This document shows positions 1 to 7,024 of a stretch of 64,000 nucleotides of DNA, piece by piece; position 1 is the first letter of the stretch, and each line of letters opens with the position of its first letter. Under the pieces are notes generated by a model, which worked only from the letters and a program-made list of their open reading frames with translations, was not told the origin of the DNA and did not search any database. Source of the DNA: Chryseobacterium indologenes (GTDB lineage: Bacteria > Bacteroidota > Bacteroidia > Flavobacteriales > Weeksellaceae); contig NZ_CP074372.1 in assembly GCF_018362995.1 (NCBI RefSeq), positions 2,790,001 through 2,854,000 of the forward strand, in the 5' to 3' direction. The translations under genes were made by a program, and so were the position numbers.

Positions 1-987
1 CAGCTTAAGCTGTGGATAACTTTTCTCTACCGCTTCAAAAGCCTCAAAAATGACTTCATCAATCCTTACTTCCTCATAAATGCTCTGAATATTTTCTTTA
101 TCAAATTTTGTAAGCAGCAAAAGTGAATTCGTCAAATCCGACAACTGGTATACATCCCGCTGAATCTGTTGTAAAGAAGAAAGGGTTTCCGGGGAATGTT
201 CTTCAAATTTTATGAGGTTTTCCAGCTGAAATGCCATTCTTGTAATTGGCGTTCTGATCTCATGGGAAGCACTTGCAGTAAAATCCTTTTGTGACTGAAA
301 GACATCATCCAACCTTCCGATCATTGTATTAAACGATTTTGCCAGCACACTGACTTCATCATTAGACTGCTCCACAGGAATCTGTTTTGTAAGTTTATGG
401 GCCGTGACTTCAGAAATCTCTTTGTTCAGATCTTCCAGTGGACGCAGAAACTTTTCTACAAAATAATAACTGAAAAAGCCAATAAGAAGAGTACTCATGG
501 CATAAGCCGTGATCAAAAGGTATTTCAAATATCCCAGCTTCGATTTTCCGTTGGTATCAAAGGCGCTGGTAAGGATATAATAATCTTCACCATTAATAGT
601 TCTGAGTGCAGCATAAATTTCCGGAACTGTTCTTTCCGTATAGATAATCTTTTTCTTATCCAGTTCTTTAAGCATCGCACTGTCCCAGGTGACATTCCGG
701 TCCTTGATGGTGCTGTAGATCAGTTCTTTTTTTTCATTGAAGATTAAAATCTTTTCATTCAAAAGAATATTATCTGAATTTTCATTGAAGAAAACGGGGG
801 CTTCCTCCTCAAAGTCTTTGGATTTTGAAATGAAATGAGAGGTGAATTCAAGCCTCTGTCTGAAGCGTTCTTTAAATTCATCTCTTCTGAAATCATTAAA
901 AGATAAATAAATAACGGCCATCACCATTCCAAAAAGTAATGAAAAGGCGATACTGATCGTTAAAGCTATCTTTCTTTTTAAAGACAT
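1..987 (-). CDS. Two-component sensor histidine kinase, N-terminal 329 codons (cut by window edge)
   Basis: The gene enters at 987 and runs off the left edge, so only the sensor part and the start of the kinase core are present. Reading the minus strand gives a start MSLKRKIALTIS, a membrane segment at about residues 7-24, a periplasmic sensor domain of about 130 residues, a second membrane segment (about 160-180), a HAMP-like linker and the phospho-acceptor H box with SHEIRTPITRM (His242). The HATP-binding half lies outside the window. It should autophosphorylate on His242 and pass the phosphate to the response regulator encoded immediately upstream: the regulator's stop codon (988-990) abuts this gene's ATG (985-987), so the two are co-transcribed and translationally coupled. 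The signal sensed cannot be read from the sequence. Confidence 0.9.
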   Translation of the reverse strand, partial: MSLKRKIALTISIAFSLLFGMVMAVIYLSFNDFRRDEFKERFRQRLEFTSHFISKSKDFEEEAPVFFNENSDNILLNEKILIFNEKKELIYSTIKDRNVTWDSAMLKELDKKKIIYTERTVPEIYAALRTINGEDYYILTSAFDTNGKSKLGYLKYLLITAYAMSTLLIGFFSYYFVEKFLRPLEDLNKEISEVTAHKLTKQIPVEQSNDEVSVLAKSFNTMIGRLDDVFQSQKDFTASASHEIRTPITRMAFQLENLIKFEEHSPETLSSLQQIQRDVYQLSDLTNSLLLLTKFDKENIQSIYEEVRIDEVIFEAFEAVEKSYPQLKL

Positions 988-1668
988 TTATAATGGGCTA
1001 AGGTAATATCCGAAACCTGAACGGGTATGGATCAGTTTTATTTTAAAATCTTTATCAATCTTTTTCCTCAAAAAATTGATATAAACTTCTACCGTATTGG
1101 TATTCGTATTAAAATTATGTTCCCATACATGTTCTGTAATCTGCTGTTTGGAAACTGTTCTTCCCTGCGCTTCCGCAAGATACACCAGGAGCTGAAATTC
1201 TTTTAATGTAAGGGTAATTTCATTTCCTCCACGATAGACCTTCTGCTCGGTTTTGTTGATAATAAGGTCATCAATCCTGAGAATATCCTGATCTGAATTA
1301 TCAGAGGGAGCTTTCCTTCTCAACAGCGAATTCATTCTTAAAAGAAGTTCTTCAAACTGAAAAGGTTTTACCAGATAATCATCAGCCAGTCTGGTGAAGG
1401 CATCTTTTTTATCAGAGATATCCCCATAAGCAGAAATGATAATAATCGGCGTATTCTTATCAAAGGAACGAATTGTCTGGCAGACGTCAAGTCCATTTAT
1501 TTTAGGAACATTAATGTCGAGCAAATACAGTTCGTAAGTATTATTTTTTATCTGGCGGAGAAAAGTTTCCCCGTCATAGATTTTATCACAGTTAAAATTA
1601 TTTGATTCTAAAAATCGGCAAAGTTCTGCAGACAGAATGAGATCATCTTCTAATAAAAGAATATTCAT
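988..1668 (-). CDS. OmpR/PhoB-family response regulator
   Basis: A 226-residue DNA-binding response regulator. The receiver domain (about 1-115) shows the acidic pair (EDD near residue 8), the phospho-acceptor in LLDINVPKING (Asp51) and the conserved Lys in YLVKPFQ. A winged-helix OmpR-type output domain follows (about 130-225), with the typical LTLKEFQLLVYLAEAQGR and VEVYINFLRKKID segments. Start chosen at the ATG at 1668; the in-frame TTG one codon earlier is less likely. It is the first gene of a pair with the histidine kinase, with zero spacing. Upstream at 1893-1920 lies the terminator of the tRNA operon, so the pair probably has its own promoter in the AT-rich 220 bp before it, but I see no clear TAnnTTTG box there. 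Regulon unknown. Confidence 0.93.
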   Translation of the reverse strand: MNILLLEDDLILSAELCRFLESNNFNCDKIYDGETFLRQIKNNTYELYLLDINVPKINGLDVCQTIRSFDKNTPIIIISAYGDISDKKDAFTRLADDYLVKPFQFEELLLRMNSLLRRKAPSDNSDQDILRIDDLIINKTEQKVYRGGNEITLTLKEFQLLVYLAEAQGRTVSKQQITEHVWEHNFNTNTNTVEVYINFLRKKIDKDFKIKLIHTRSGFGYYLSPL

Positions 1669-1892
1669 CAAAAATTATTTTACACGAATTTAACGAAAAT
1701 TTTATGATTGTGATTCTAAAGATGAAGTAAAAGTTTTCAGGAAACTTCTATACTTTATTATTAATAGATAAAAAGTGACCCGAAGCAAAAGTTAGATGGA
1801 ATCAATTTTATGATTTTATTTAAGCAAGTGTTTAACTATAAAACTTCTTAACTGACGCAATCATTTTTTAATCTTCTTTTCTAAAATTGGGA

Positions 1893-1920
1893 TAAAAAAA
1901 AATCCCGAAGAAATTCGGGA
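1893..1920 (-). terminator. Rho-independent terminator of the tRNA operon
   Basis: On the minus strand a perfect 7-bp stem (TCCCGAA/TTCGGGA, tetraloop) is followed by a run of T (the A run at 1894-1902 on the plus strand). It lies 9 bases after the last tRNA. Confidence 0.85.
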
Positions 1921-1928
1921 AAATCGAG

Positions 1929-2000
1929 AGCCAACTACGGGACTTGAACCCGTGACCTCTTCCTTACCAAGGAAGCACTCTACCGCTGAGCTAAGTCGGC
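1929..2000 (-). tRNA. tRNA-Thr (anticodon GGT)
   Basis: Complete cloverleaf on the minus strand: 7-bp acceptor GCCGACT/AGTTGGC (with one G-T wobble), D arm with AGCGGTA, anticodon stem CTTCC/GGAAG enclosing TTGGTAA (anticodon GGT, reads ACC/ACT), T arm with TTCAAGT. CCA is not encoded. It is the last tRNA of the operon; together with the preceding genes the order Thr(TGT)-Tyr-Gly(TCC)-Thr(GGT) is the same as E. coli thrU-tyrU-glyT-thrT. Confidence 0.95.
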
Positions 2001-2007
2001 ATCAACT

Positions 2008-2040
2008 AAAAAAATCACACTAAGTAGCGTGATTTTTTTT
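2008..2040 (-). terminator. Hairpin with T run between tRNA-Gly and tRNA-Thr
   Basis: An imperfect inverted repeat (AATCACGCTA/TAGTGTGATT on the minus strand) flanked by A and T runs. It could be a weak terminator/attenuator inside the tRNA operon or a processing hairpin. An analogous hairpin sits after the other Thr-Tyr-Gly unit. Confidence 0.45.
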
Positions 2041-2041
2041 G

Positions 2042-2114
2042 AGCGGAAGACGGGGGTCGAACCCGCGACATTCAGCTTGGAAGGCTGACGCTCTACCAAC
2101 TGAGCTACTTCCGC
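2042..2114 (-). tRNA. tRNA-Gly (anticodon TCC), copy 2
   Basis: Cloverleaf with acceptor GCGGAAG/CTTCCGC, anticodon stem TCAGC/GCTGA enclosing CTTCCAA (anticodon TCC), T loop TTCGACC. CCA not encoded. Identical in sequence, including 59 bp of upstream spacer, to the tRNA-Gly at 2462-2534. Confidence 0.96.
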
Positions 2115-2200
2115 AATTTTGTTTCCAAAACTATTGGTAAACGCTGTGCAAAACTAAGAAAACTTATTTAATTTTGCAAGTTTTTTTATAATATAAAATG

Positions 2201-2281
2201 TGGGGAGAGCAGGATTCGAACCTACGAAGCCGAAGCAACTGAGTTACAGTCAGTCCCATTTAGCCACTCTGGAATCTCCCC
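2201..2281 (-). tRNA. tRNA-Tyr (anticodon GTA), copy 2
   Basis: Class II tRNA (81 nt, long variable arm) with acceptor GGGGAGA/TCTCCCC, anticodon stem ACTGA/TCAGT enclosing CTGTAAC (anticodon GTA) and T loop TTCGAAT. Identical to the tRNA-Tyr at 2623-2703. Confidence 0.96.
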
Positions 2282-2299
2282 AGATATTTTATATTAAAG

Positions 2300-2373
2300 A
2301 GCCTCCAGAGGGATTCGAACCCACGACCCCGAGATTACAAATCACGTGCTCTGGCCAACTGAGCTATGGAGGC
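2300..2373 (-). tRNA. tRNA-Thr (anticodon TGT), copy 2
   Basis: Cloverleaf with acceptor GCCTCCA/TGGAGGC, anticodon loop TTTGTAA (anticodon TGT, reads ACA/ACG), T loop TTCGAAT. The anticodon stem CGTGA/TCTCG has one mismatch (T-T), shared by both copies. Identical to the tRNA-Thr at 2722-2795. Confidence 0.94.
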
Positions 2374-2424
2374 ATTTTAATAAAAGACTGAAAGCGACTG
2401 AGAGAATCTACTCTACACATTTCA

Positions 2425-2460
2425 GTGTTAAAAAAAATAACTCTTATGAGGTATTTTTTT
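2425..2460 (-). terminator. Hairpin with T run between the two tRNA trios
   Basis: On the minus strand AATAcCTC/GAGtTATT with loop ATAA, followed by a T run of 8. It follows the first Thr-Tyr-Gly trio and may partially terminate or be a processing site. Confidence 0.4.
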
Positions 2461-2461
2461 G

Positions 2462-2534
2462 AGCGGAAGACGGGGGTCGAACCCGCGACATTCAGCTTGG
2501 AAGGCTGACGCTCTACCAACTGAGCTACTTCCGC
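2462..2534 (-). tRNA. tRNA-Gly (anticodon TCC), copy 1
   Basis: Same gene as 2042-2114, displaced by exactly 420 bp; anticodon TCC in loop CTTCCAA. Confidence 0.96.
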
Positions 2535-2622
2535 AATTTTGTTTCCAAAACTATTGGTAAACGCTGTGCAAAACTAAGAAAACTTATTTAATCCTGCAAC
2601 TTTTTTTTATAAAAATATAAAG

Positions 2623-2703
2623 TGGGGAGAGCAGGATTCGAACCTACGAAGCCGAAGCAACTGAGTTACAGTCAGTCCCATTTAGCCACTCTGGAATCTC
2701 CCC
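2623..2703 (-). tRNA. tRNA-Tyr (anticodon GTA), copy 1
   Basis: Same 81-nt gene as 2201-2281, anticodon GTA, long variable arm. Confidence 0.96.
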
Positions 2704-2721
2704 AAAAGTTTATATTTTATG

Positions 2722-2795
2722 AGCCTCCAGAGGGATTCGAACCCACGACCCCGAGATTACAAATCACGTGCTCTGGCCAACTGAGCTATGGAGGC
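2722..2795 (-). tRNA. tRNA-Thr (anticodon TGT), copy 1
   Basis: First tRNA of the operon and identical to 2300-2373. A Bacteroidota-type promoter lies about 50 bases upstream. Confidence 0.94.
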
Positions 2796-2842
2796 AAATA
2801 TAAAAAAGAATTCAAAAGATCGCTGTTCCTTTTTTGCGAGTG

Positions 2843-2874
2843 CAAATATAGAACGGATTTTTTGAATTCTCAAA
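2843..2874 (-). promoter_or_regulatory. Promoter of the tRNA operon
   Basis: On the minus strand TTTG (2871-2874) and TATATTTG (2843-2850) are separated by 20 bases, matching the Bacteroidota -33/-7 consensus. The same local string GTGCAAATATAGAAC is found in front of tRNA-His near 59150. Confidence 0.7.
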
Positions 2875-2904
2875 TTTTTTATGAACTTTTTTTAACTTTT
2901 TTTC

Positions 2905-3195
2905 CTATGCCATTTCTTTTTTCTTGATTAATAGCTTTTTAGCAGTATCAACGCAAAGGTCCAGACTTTCTTCAAAACTTGCAGATGTCTTTTTAACTAC
3001 AATATCATCTCCCGGAACCGCCAGAATAAGCTCAGTTGTTTTGTTCACTTTATCCGCGTTATTTTCTACTTTTAAAAATACCTTACACTCCTGAATCTTG
3101 TCATAGAAGGTATCTAATTTACTTACTTTTTTGTCAATGTGTGACTCTAGTGGTTCGTGTGGAGTTAAACCAATTGATTGTACTGAAATCTTCAT
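2905..3195 (-). CDS. hpf: Ribosome hibernation-promoting factor (short HPF/RaiA type)
   Basis: A 96-residue protein of the HPF/RaiA (YfiA) family, which binds the decoding centre of the 30S subunit and silences ribosomes in stationary phase. Sequence marks are the N-terminal MKISVQSIGLTPHEPL, the basic segment IDKKVSKLDTFYDKI and the AxxSFEESLDLCVDTAKKLL helix near the C-terminus. The length fits the short form without the dimerisation tail. Its ATG overlaps the TGA stop of xerC (ATGA, 3192-3195), so the two are translationally coupled. Together with rpsU upstream and the tRNAs downstream it forms a translation-related block. Confidence 0.92.
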   Translation of the reverse strand: MKISVQSIGLTPHEPLESHIDKKVSKLDTFYDKIQECKVFLKVENNADKVNKTTELILAVPGDDIVVKKTSASFEESLDLCVDTAKKLLIKKKEMA

Positions 3196-4082
3196 AATTC
3201 TTCTTTTTTTGAAGCTCGAGGGTGAGCCTGATTAAACACTTTTTTCAATTGTTCAATATTAGCATTCGTATAGACTTGAGTACTGGCAAGACTGGAATGC
3301 CCTAATATTTTTTTCACTTTGGAGATCTCCGCCCCATTATCCAAAACGTGAGTAGCAAAGCTATGCCGAAGGATGTGAGGACTTTTCTTTTCTTTCGTTG
3401 TTATAAGACTAAGGTACTTATTAACTACCACATAAACAAATTTTTCGTTGAGTTTTTTCCCCTTCTTATTTACAAAAAAATATGATTTAAATTCTGTCCG
3501 TGGATTTCTTATTTCCAGATAACTTTTAAGGAGTTCAGACAATTCATTGGAAACAGGAATTACCCTTTCTTTATTTCCCTTTCCTATTACTTTTAATTCA
3601 TTTTCATATAAGTCAACATTCTCAAATATCAGGCCACAAAGTTCTGCTTTACGCATACCGGTCTGATAAAGTACTTCCATGATACACCTCTCAAGTACAT
3701 CATGCAGCTGTTCAAAAACTCTGTCATTCAGATCCGCCATTTCTTCTTTAGACATAGGGATCTGTTTTTCAGCATAAAACTTCAGAGAAGAAATCCCTTC
3801 CGTGGGAGAAACTTTAATTTCGCCTATTTTTAAAAGAAAAAGATAAAAGCTACGGAGAGAAGATAATTTTCTGTTGATACTTCTTTTGGAAATATTGTTT
3901 TCGCTCAGTTCAACAATGAAATTTCTGATGATTTTTTTGTCTGCCTTGGCCAGATTATCGGAAGATTCTGTTCGGAGAAAGAAATGGGAGAAGTCTTCAA
4001 GGTCTTTTTTGTAGCTTGTAACAGTATGAGGAGAGTACCTTTTTTCGAATTGTAAGTATTCTAAAAACTTTTCCAGCATCAT
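3192..4082 (-). CDS. xerC: Tyrosine recombinase XerC/XerD type
   Basis: A 296-residue tyrosine recombinase. An N-terminal SAM-like core-binding domain (about 1-90) is followed by the catalytic domain with the Arg in TGMRKAEL, the Lys in VIGKGNKERVIPV, HILRHSFATHVL (His-x-x-Arg), GHSSLASTQ and the nucleophile Tyr in QVYTNA near the C-terminus. Length and full set of catalytic residues fit the housekeeping Xer enzymes that resolve chromosome dimers at dif, rather than a phage integrase. It lies between rpsU and hpf, a position I recall as usual in Flavobacteriia, which supports a housekeeping role. XerC versus XerD cannot be decided from this locus alone. Confidence 0.9.
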   Translation of the reverse strand: MMLEKFLEYLQFEKRYSPHTVTSYKKDLEDFSHFFLRTESSDNLAKADKKIIRNFIVELSENNISKRSINRKLSSLRSFYLFLLKIGEIKVSPTEGISSLKFYAEKQIPMSKEEMADLNDRVFEQLHDVLERCIMEVLYQTGMRKAELCGLIFENVDLYENELKVIGKGNKERVIPVSNELSELLKSYLEIRNPRTEFKSYFFVNKKGKKLNEKFVYVVVNKYLSLITTKEKKSPHILRHSFATHVLDNGAEISKVKKILGHSSLASTQVYTNANIEQLKKVFNQAHPRASKKEEL

Positions 4083-4157
4083 GGGTATAAAAATAAAAAT
4101 TCACTCCTCAAATATAAGAATTTAAGAAGTGAATTAATATATGGTTAAGAAAAAATC

Positions 4158-4355
4158 TTAAGCCTGCTCTTCTTTGCTAAGTGCTCTTTGTTTGTAAGCA
4201 GCTTTCAACCTTGATTGTCTCAAAGTTACAGAAGGCTTGATAAAAGCTTGTCTAGATCTTAATTGACGAACTGTACCTGTTTTATCAAATTTTCTCTTGT
4301 ATTTTTTTAAAGCTCTGTCGATGGATTCACCATCTTTTACTGGAATTATTAACAT
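4158..4355 (-). CDS. rpsU: 30S ribosomal protein bS21
   Basis: A 65-residue basic protein with the bS21 signature: MLIIPVKDGESIDRALKKYKRKFDKTG followed by a basic helical tail. bS21 sits near the anti-Shine-Dalgarno end of 16S rRNA and helps initiation. First gene of the rpsU-xerC-hpf-tRNA series, 75 bp ahead of xerC. Confidence 0.96.
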   Translation of the reverse strand: MLIIPVKDGESIDRALKKYKRKFDKTGTVRQLRSRQAFIKPSVTLRQSRLKAAYKQRALSKEEQA

Positions 4356-4601
4356 ATTTTACATCTCATTTTGGATTGCAAAACTAGACAATTTTTCTTA
4401 GATCACAAAATATATTACCATAAAGAATTACTCTTCTATCTAAATATTGCTAACAAACCTAGTATTATAGGCATTTAACACATACTAATATTTTTATCCA
4501 CAATGACTATAATTTCAATCTGCAACAACTTCAAATTATTCATTTTACTACCCGCTCTCATTAAAAAACACCCATATTAATGAAATGTAAACAAAAAGCA
4601 T

Positions 4602-4609
4602 TATCTTTG
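4602..4609 (+). promoter_or_regulatory. -7 box of tmRNA promoter
   Basis: TATCTTTG matches the Bacteroidota TAnnTTTG -7 element and lies 17 bases before the mature tmRNA 5' end. No good TTG -33 box is seen at the expected distance. Confidence 0.55.
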
Positions 4610-4625
4610 CATTCACTTTATTCAT

Positions 4626-5021
4626 GGGGTTGACTGGTTTCGACAGCAAGACCAATGGGTAAGTAAGCATGCAGAGAACCGTGGCGCGATCTCTATAATC
4701 CCTTGCTACAAAATTTTAACTGGCAACGAAGAGTTCGCTCTTGCAGCTTAATATCGAAGTATAGTAGATCAAGCGTTTTCCTGAAGATAGTAAGGAAGCA
4801 AGATATCTCACAAATGCTCTGTTCTGCGGCGTTTGATCCTGGGATATAGGAATGCAGGAATAAGATTTTAGAAGCTTCGGCTAAAATTCGAAAACTTTAG
4901 AAGATAAGCTGGAAGTTGGGTGTCTATCCTCTGCCTCCAGTCGAAAACCAATGGTAGAATAAGCATGTAGAAAGCTTATGTATTGCTTGTTTGGACGAGG
5001 GTTCGAATCCCTCCAACTCCA
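4626..5021 (+). ncRNA. ssrA: Transfer-messenger RNA (tmRNA)
   Basis: One-piece tmRNA of 396 nt. The 5' end GGGGTTGACTGG pairs with the 3' end CAACTCC to form the alanine acceptor stem (GGGGUUG/CAACUCC with one G-U), and the T arm GGTTCGAATCC is next to the 3' end. CCA is not encoded. The internal reading frame encodes the proteolysis tag at 4722-4751. The RNA rescues ribosomes stalled on mRNAs without a stop codon, together with SmpB (not in this window). A terminator follows. Confidence 0.95.
4722..4751 (+). other. tmRNA tag reading frame, (A)GNEEFALAA
   Basis: Codons GGC AAC GAA GAG TTC GCT CTT GCA GCT TAA give GNEEFALAA followed by stop; the tRNA-like part supplies a leading Ala. The -ALAA end is the classic ClpXP degron, and a G resume codon is usual in Bacteroidota tmRNAs (family knowledge). 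Confidence 0.88.
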
Positions 5022-5025
5022 CTAA

Positions 5026-5057
5026 AAACCGCTTAGTTCATCTGAGCGGTTTTTTAT
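5026..5057 (+). terminator. Terminator of tmRNA
   Basis: AAACCGCTTAG/CTGAGCGGTTT stem (with a short loop) followed by TTTTTT, directly after the tmRNA. Confidence 0.85.
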
Positions 5058-5180
5058 TTTCAAACGTCTTTAATATTATTATCATCTCTCCTCCTTTCTA
5101 ATTTTAGAATACTCATCATTGATATCGACCTACAATAATAATATAGTATGCTTGAAAGAAAAAAAGCTTCTGAATTTTTC

Positions 5181-5214
5181 AAGAACTTAGATTTCAAAAT
5201 CTAAGTTCTTTTAC
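5181..5214. terminator. Perfect 14-bp inverted repeat with T run
   Basis: AAGAACTTAGATTT (5181-5194) and its exact complement at 5197-5210, followed by TTTT on the plus strand. It looks like a rho-independent terminator, but no gene upstream on the plus strand needs one after the tmRNA terminator at 5057, so it might end an unrecognised transcript. Confidence 0.5.
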
Positions 5215-5457
5215 TATAAAGAAAGAAAAGACAAGTTGATTTTCCAAGATTTAATTTCACAAAACAGAAGTGCATAAGAGAAGATCCAAGAATCATATCT
5301 ATTAAGTTTTTCTAGACTTTCAGGATTACTTTCATATTTACATTCAGACACTAAATATAACCTCCTGAAAACTAAAAGACTAAAGCAACATAATTTAAAA
5401 TGAAAGCTTCTGGTCCACAAAAAAGGCTAAAAAAATGTTTTATCGTAAAGAATTTTA

Positions 5458-5465
5458 TATATTTG
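5458..5465 (+). promoter_or_regulatory. -7 box of acpP promoter
   Basis: TATATTTG fits TAnnTTTG and lies 31 bp before the acpP start codon. Confidence 0.55.
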
Positions 5466-5496
5466 CACCATCTAACAATTAAAAAAATAATTTACT

Positions 5497-5736
5497 ATGT
5501 CAGACATTGCATCAAGAGTAAAAGCTATCATCGCTGATAAGCTTGACGTTGAAGAAACAGAAGTAACTCCTGAAGCTAGCTTCACTAACGATTTAGGAGC
5601 TGATTCACTAGATACAGTTGAGTTAATCATGGAATTTGAAAAAGAATTTAACATTCAGATCCCTGATGACCAAGCTGAAAAAATTACTACTGTAGGACAC
5701 GCTATCGCTTACATCGAAGAAGTAGTAAATAAATAA
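5497..5736 (+). CDS. acpP: Acyl carrier protein
   Basis: A 79-residue acidic protein that carries growing acyl chains on a 4'-phosphopantetheine arm. The attachment site is Ser37 (counting Met) in [11 protein letters not shown], and length and the C-terminal [10 protein letters not shown] helix are standard for bacterial ACP. It opens the acpP-fabF-rnc-(IPExxxVDY)-pyk series, 34 bp ahead of fabF, and is preceded by a good -7 box. Confidence 0.98.
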   Translation: MSDIASRVKAIIADKLDVEETEVTPEASFTNDLGADSLDTVELIMEFEKEFNIQIPDDQAEKITTVGHAIAYIEEVVNK

Positions 5737-5770
5737 TATTCTTCAACAAAAAAGAAATTAAACAAAGTTT

Positions 5771-7015
5771 ATGGAATTAAAAAGAGTAGTTGTAACCGGA
5801 TTTGGAGCAATAACACCAATAGGAAATAATGCAAAAGAATACTGGGAAAATCTTGTAAAAGGTGAGAGCGGTGCCGCTCCGATTACTCTTTTTGATGCCA
5901 CAAACTTTAAAACAAAGTTCGCTTGCGAAGTTAAAGGTTTCGATCCGTTACAGCATTTCGATAAGAAAGAGTCTAAAAAAATGGACCGAAATACCCAATT
6001 GGGGCTTGTTGCTGCAAGAGAAGCAGTAGCACATTCCAGAATTATTGAAGACAATGTAGATAAAAACAGAGTTGGTGTAATTTGGGGTTCCGGAATCGGA
6101 GGTTTAGAGACTTTTGAAACTGAAGTGTTAGGATGGGCCAATACGGAAATCCCGAGATTCAACCCGTTTTTTATCCCTAAAATGATTGCGGATATCACTC
6201 CAGGACATATCTCTATTGAATACGGTTTCCATGGGCCAAACTATACTACTGTATCTGCATGTGCATCTTCAGCAAATGCTATAATTGATTCCAAAATGCT
6301 GATCCAATTAGGAAAAGCAGACGTGATTGTGTGCGGAGGCTCTGAAGCAGCCGTTACAGCAAGTGGTGTCGGTGGATTCAATGCAATGATGGCACTTTCT
6401 ACAAGAAATGATGATCCTAAAACAGCTTCAAGACCTTTTGACAAAGACAGAGATGGATTTGTATTAGGTGAAGGTGCGGGAACTATTATTCTTGAAGAAT
6501 ATGAGCACGCTGTAAAACGTGGTGCTACAATTTATGCAGAATTATTAGGAGGAGGTTTAAGTGCTGATGCACATCACATGACCGCTCCACACCCTGAAGG
6601 CCTTGGTGCTTATCTGGTAATGAAGAGCTGCCTGGAAGATGCAGGTTTAACTGCTGATGAAGTAGATCATATCAATATGCATGGTACTTCTACTCCATTA
6701 GGAGACATCGCAGAATCCAATGCAATCTCAAGATTATTAGGCGAGCATGCTTATGATATTCAGATTAATTCTACAAAATCAATGACAGGCCACCTTCTTG
6801 GTGCTGCCGGTGTTATTGAAGCTATCGCTGCATTGGGAACTATTATTCATGGTACTGTTCCTCCTACCATCAACCATTTTACTGATGATGAAAATATTGA
6901 CAGCAGACTAAACTTTACGTTTAACACTGCTGTGAAGAAAGATGTAAAAGTAGCCATGAGCAATACTTTTGGATTTGGTGGGCATAACGCTTGCGTTCTA
7001 TTTAAGAAAATCTAA
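5771..7015 (+). CDS. fabF: Beta-ketoacyl-ACP synthase II
   Basis: A 414-residue thiolase-fold condensing enzyme that extends acyl-ACP with malonyl-ACP in type II fatty-acid synthesis. The catalytic triad is visible: Cys164 in SACASSANAI, His304 in NMHGTSTPLGD and His341 in MTGHLLGAAG; the C-terminal NTFGFGGHNAC is also typical. Length is that of full-length FabF (about 410-420). It follows acpP by 34 bp and precedes rnc by 9 bp, the widespread acpP-fabF-rnc operon. Confidence 0.97.
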   Translation: MELKRVVVTGFGAITPIGNNAKEYWENLVKGESGAAPITLFDATNFKTKFACEVKGFDPLQHFDKKESKKMDRNTQLGLVAAREAVAHSRIIEDNVDKNRVGVIWGSGIGGLETFETEVLGWANTEIPRFNPFFIPKMIADITPGHISIEYGFHGPNYTTVSACASSANAIIDSKMLIQLGKADVIVCGGSEAAVTASGVGGFNAMMALSTRNDDPKTASRPFDKDRDGFVLGEGAGTIILEEYEHAVKRGATIYAELLGGGLSADAHHMTAPHPEGLGAYLVMKSCLEDAGLTADEVDHINMHGTSTPLGDIAESNAISRLLGEHAYDIQINSTKSMTGHLLGAAGVIEAIAALGTIIHGTVPPTINHFTDDENIDSRLNFTFNTAVKKDVKVAMSNTFGFGGHNACVLFKKI

Positions 7016-7024
7016 ATTCAATGA

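Larger units (their letters stand above)
2041..2795 (-). repeat. Tandem duplication of a Thr-Tyr-Gly tRNA unit
   Basis: Bases 2041-2172 (tRNA-Gly plus spacer) are identical to 2461-2592, and the Tyr and Thr genes of each unit are also identical, while the short Tyr-Thr spacers and the far flanks differ. The repeat period is 420-422 bp. This is a tandem duplication kept uniform in the tRNA parts by selection or gene conversion. Confidence 0.9.
5058..5496. other. Gene-poor 439 bp between tmRNA and acpP
   Basis: I see no convincing gene. It contains a perfect 14-bp inverted repeat (5181-5210), a doubtful 68-codon minus-strand frame, and the acpP promoter box near the right end. Confidence 0.6.

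Noticed and set aside
397..747. 116-codon plus-strand frame within the kinase gene
   Set aside because: Antisense to the HAMP and sensor regions of the histidine kinase, which has clear family motifs.
2200..2927. Short plus-strand reading frames over the tRNA genes (MGRAGFEPTKPKQLSY...)
   Set aside because: They are antisense translations of the tRNA-Tyr and tRNA-Thr genes, a well-known artefact; the two copies are alike only because the tRNAs are duplicated.
4494..4502. TTATCCACA, a perfect DnaA box (another at 11-19 on the opposite strand)
   Set aside because: Single isolated boxes, one of them inside the kinase gene; no cluster, no AT-rich unwinding element and no dnaA/dnaN/gidA context, so no origin.
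5214..5420. 68-codon minus-strand frame between tmRNA and acpP
   Set aside because: No recognisable family, biased toward Phe/Leu/Ser as expected from AT-rich DNA, and no clear promoter. Mentioned only because a perfect hairpin lies just beyond its end.
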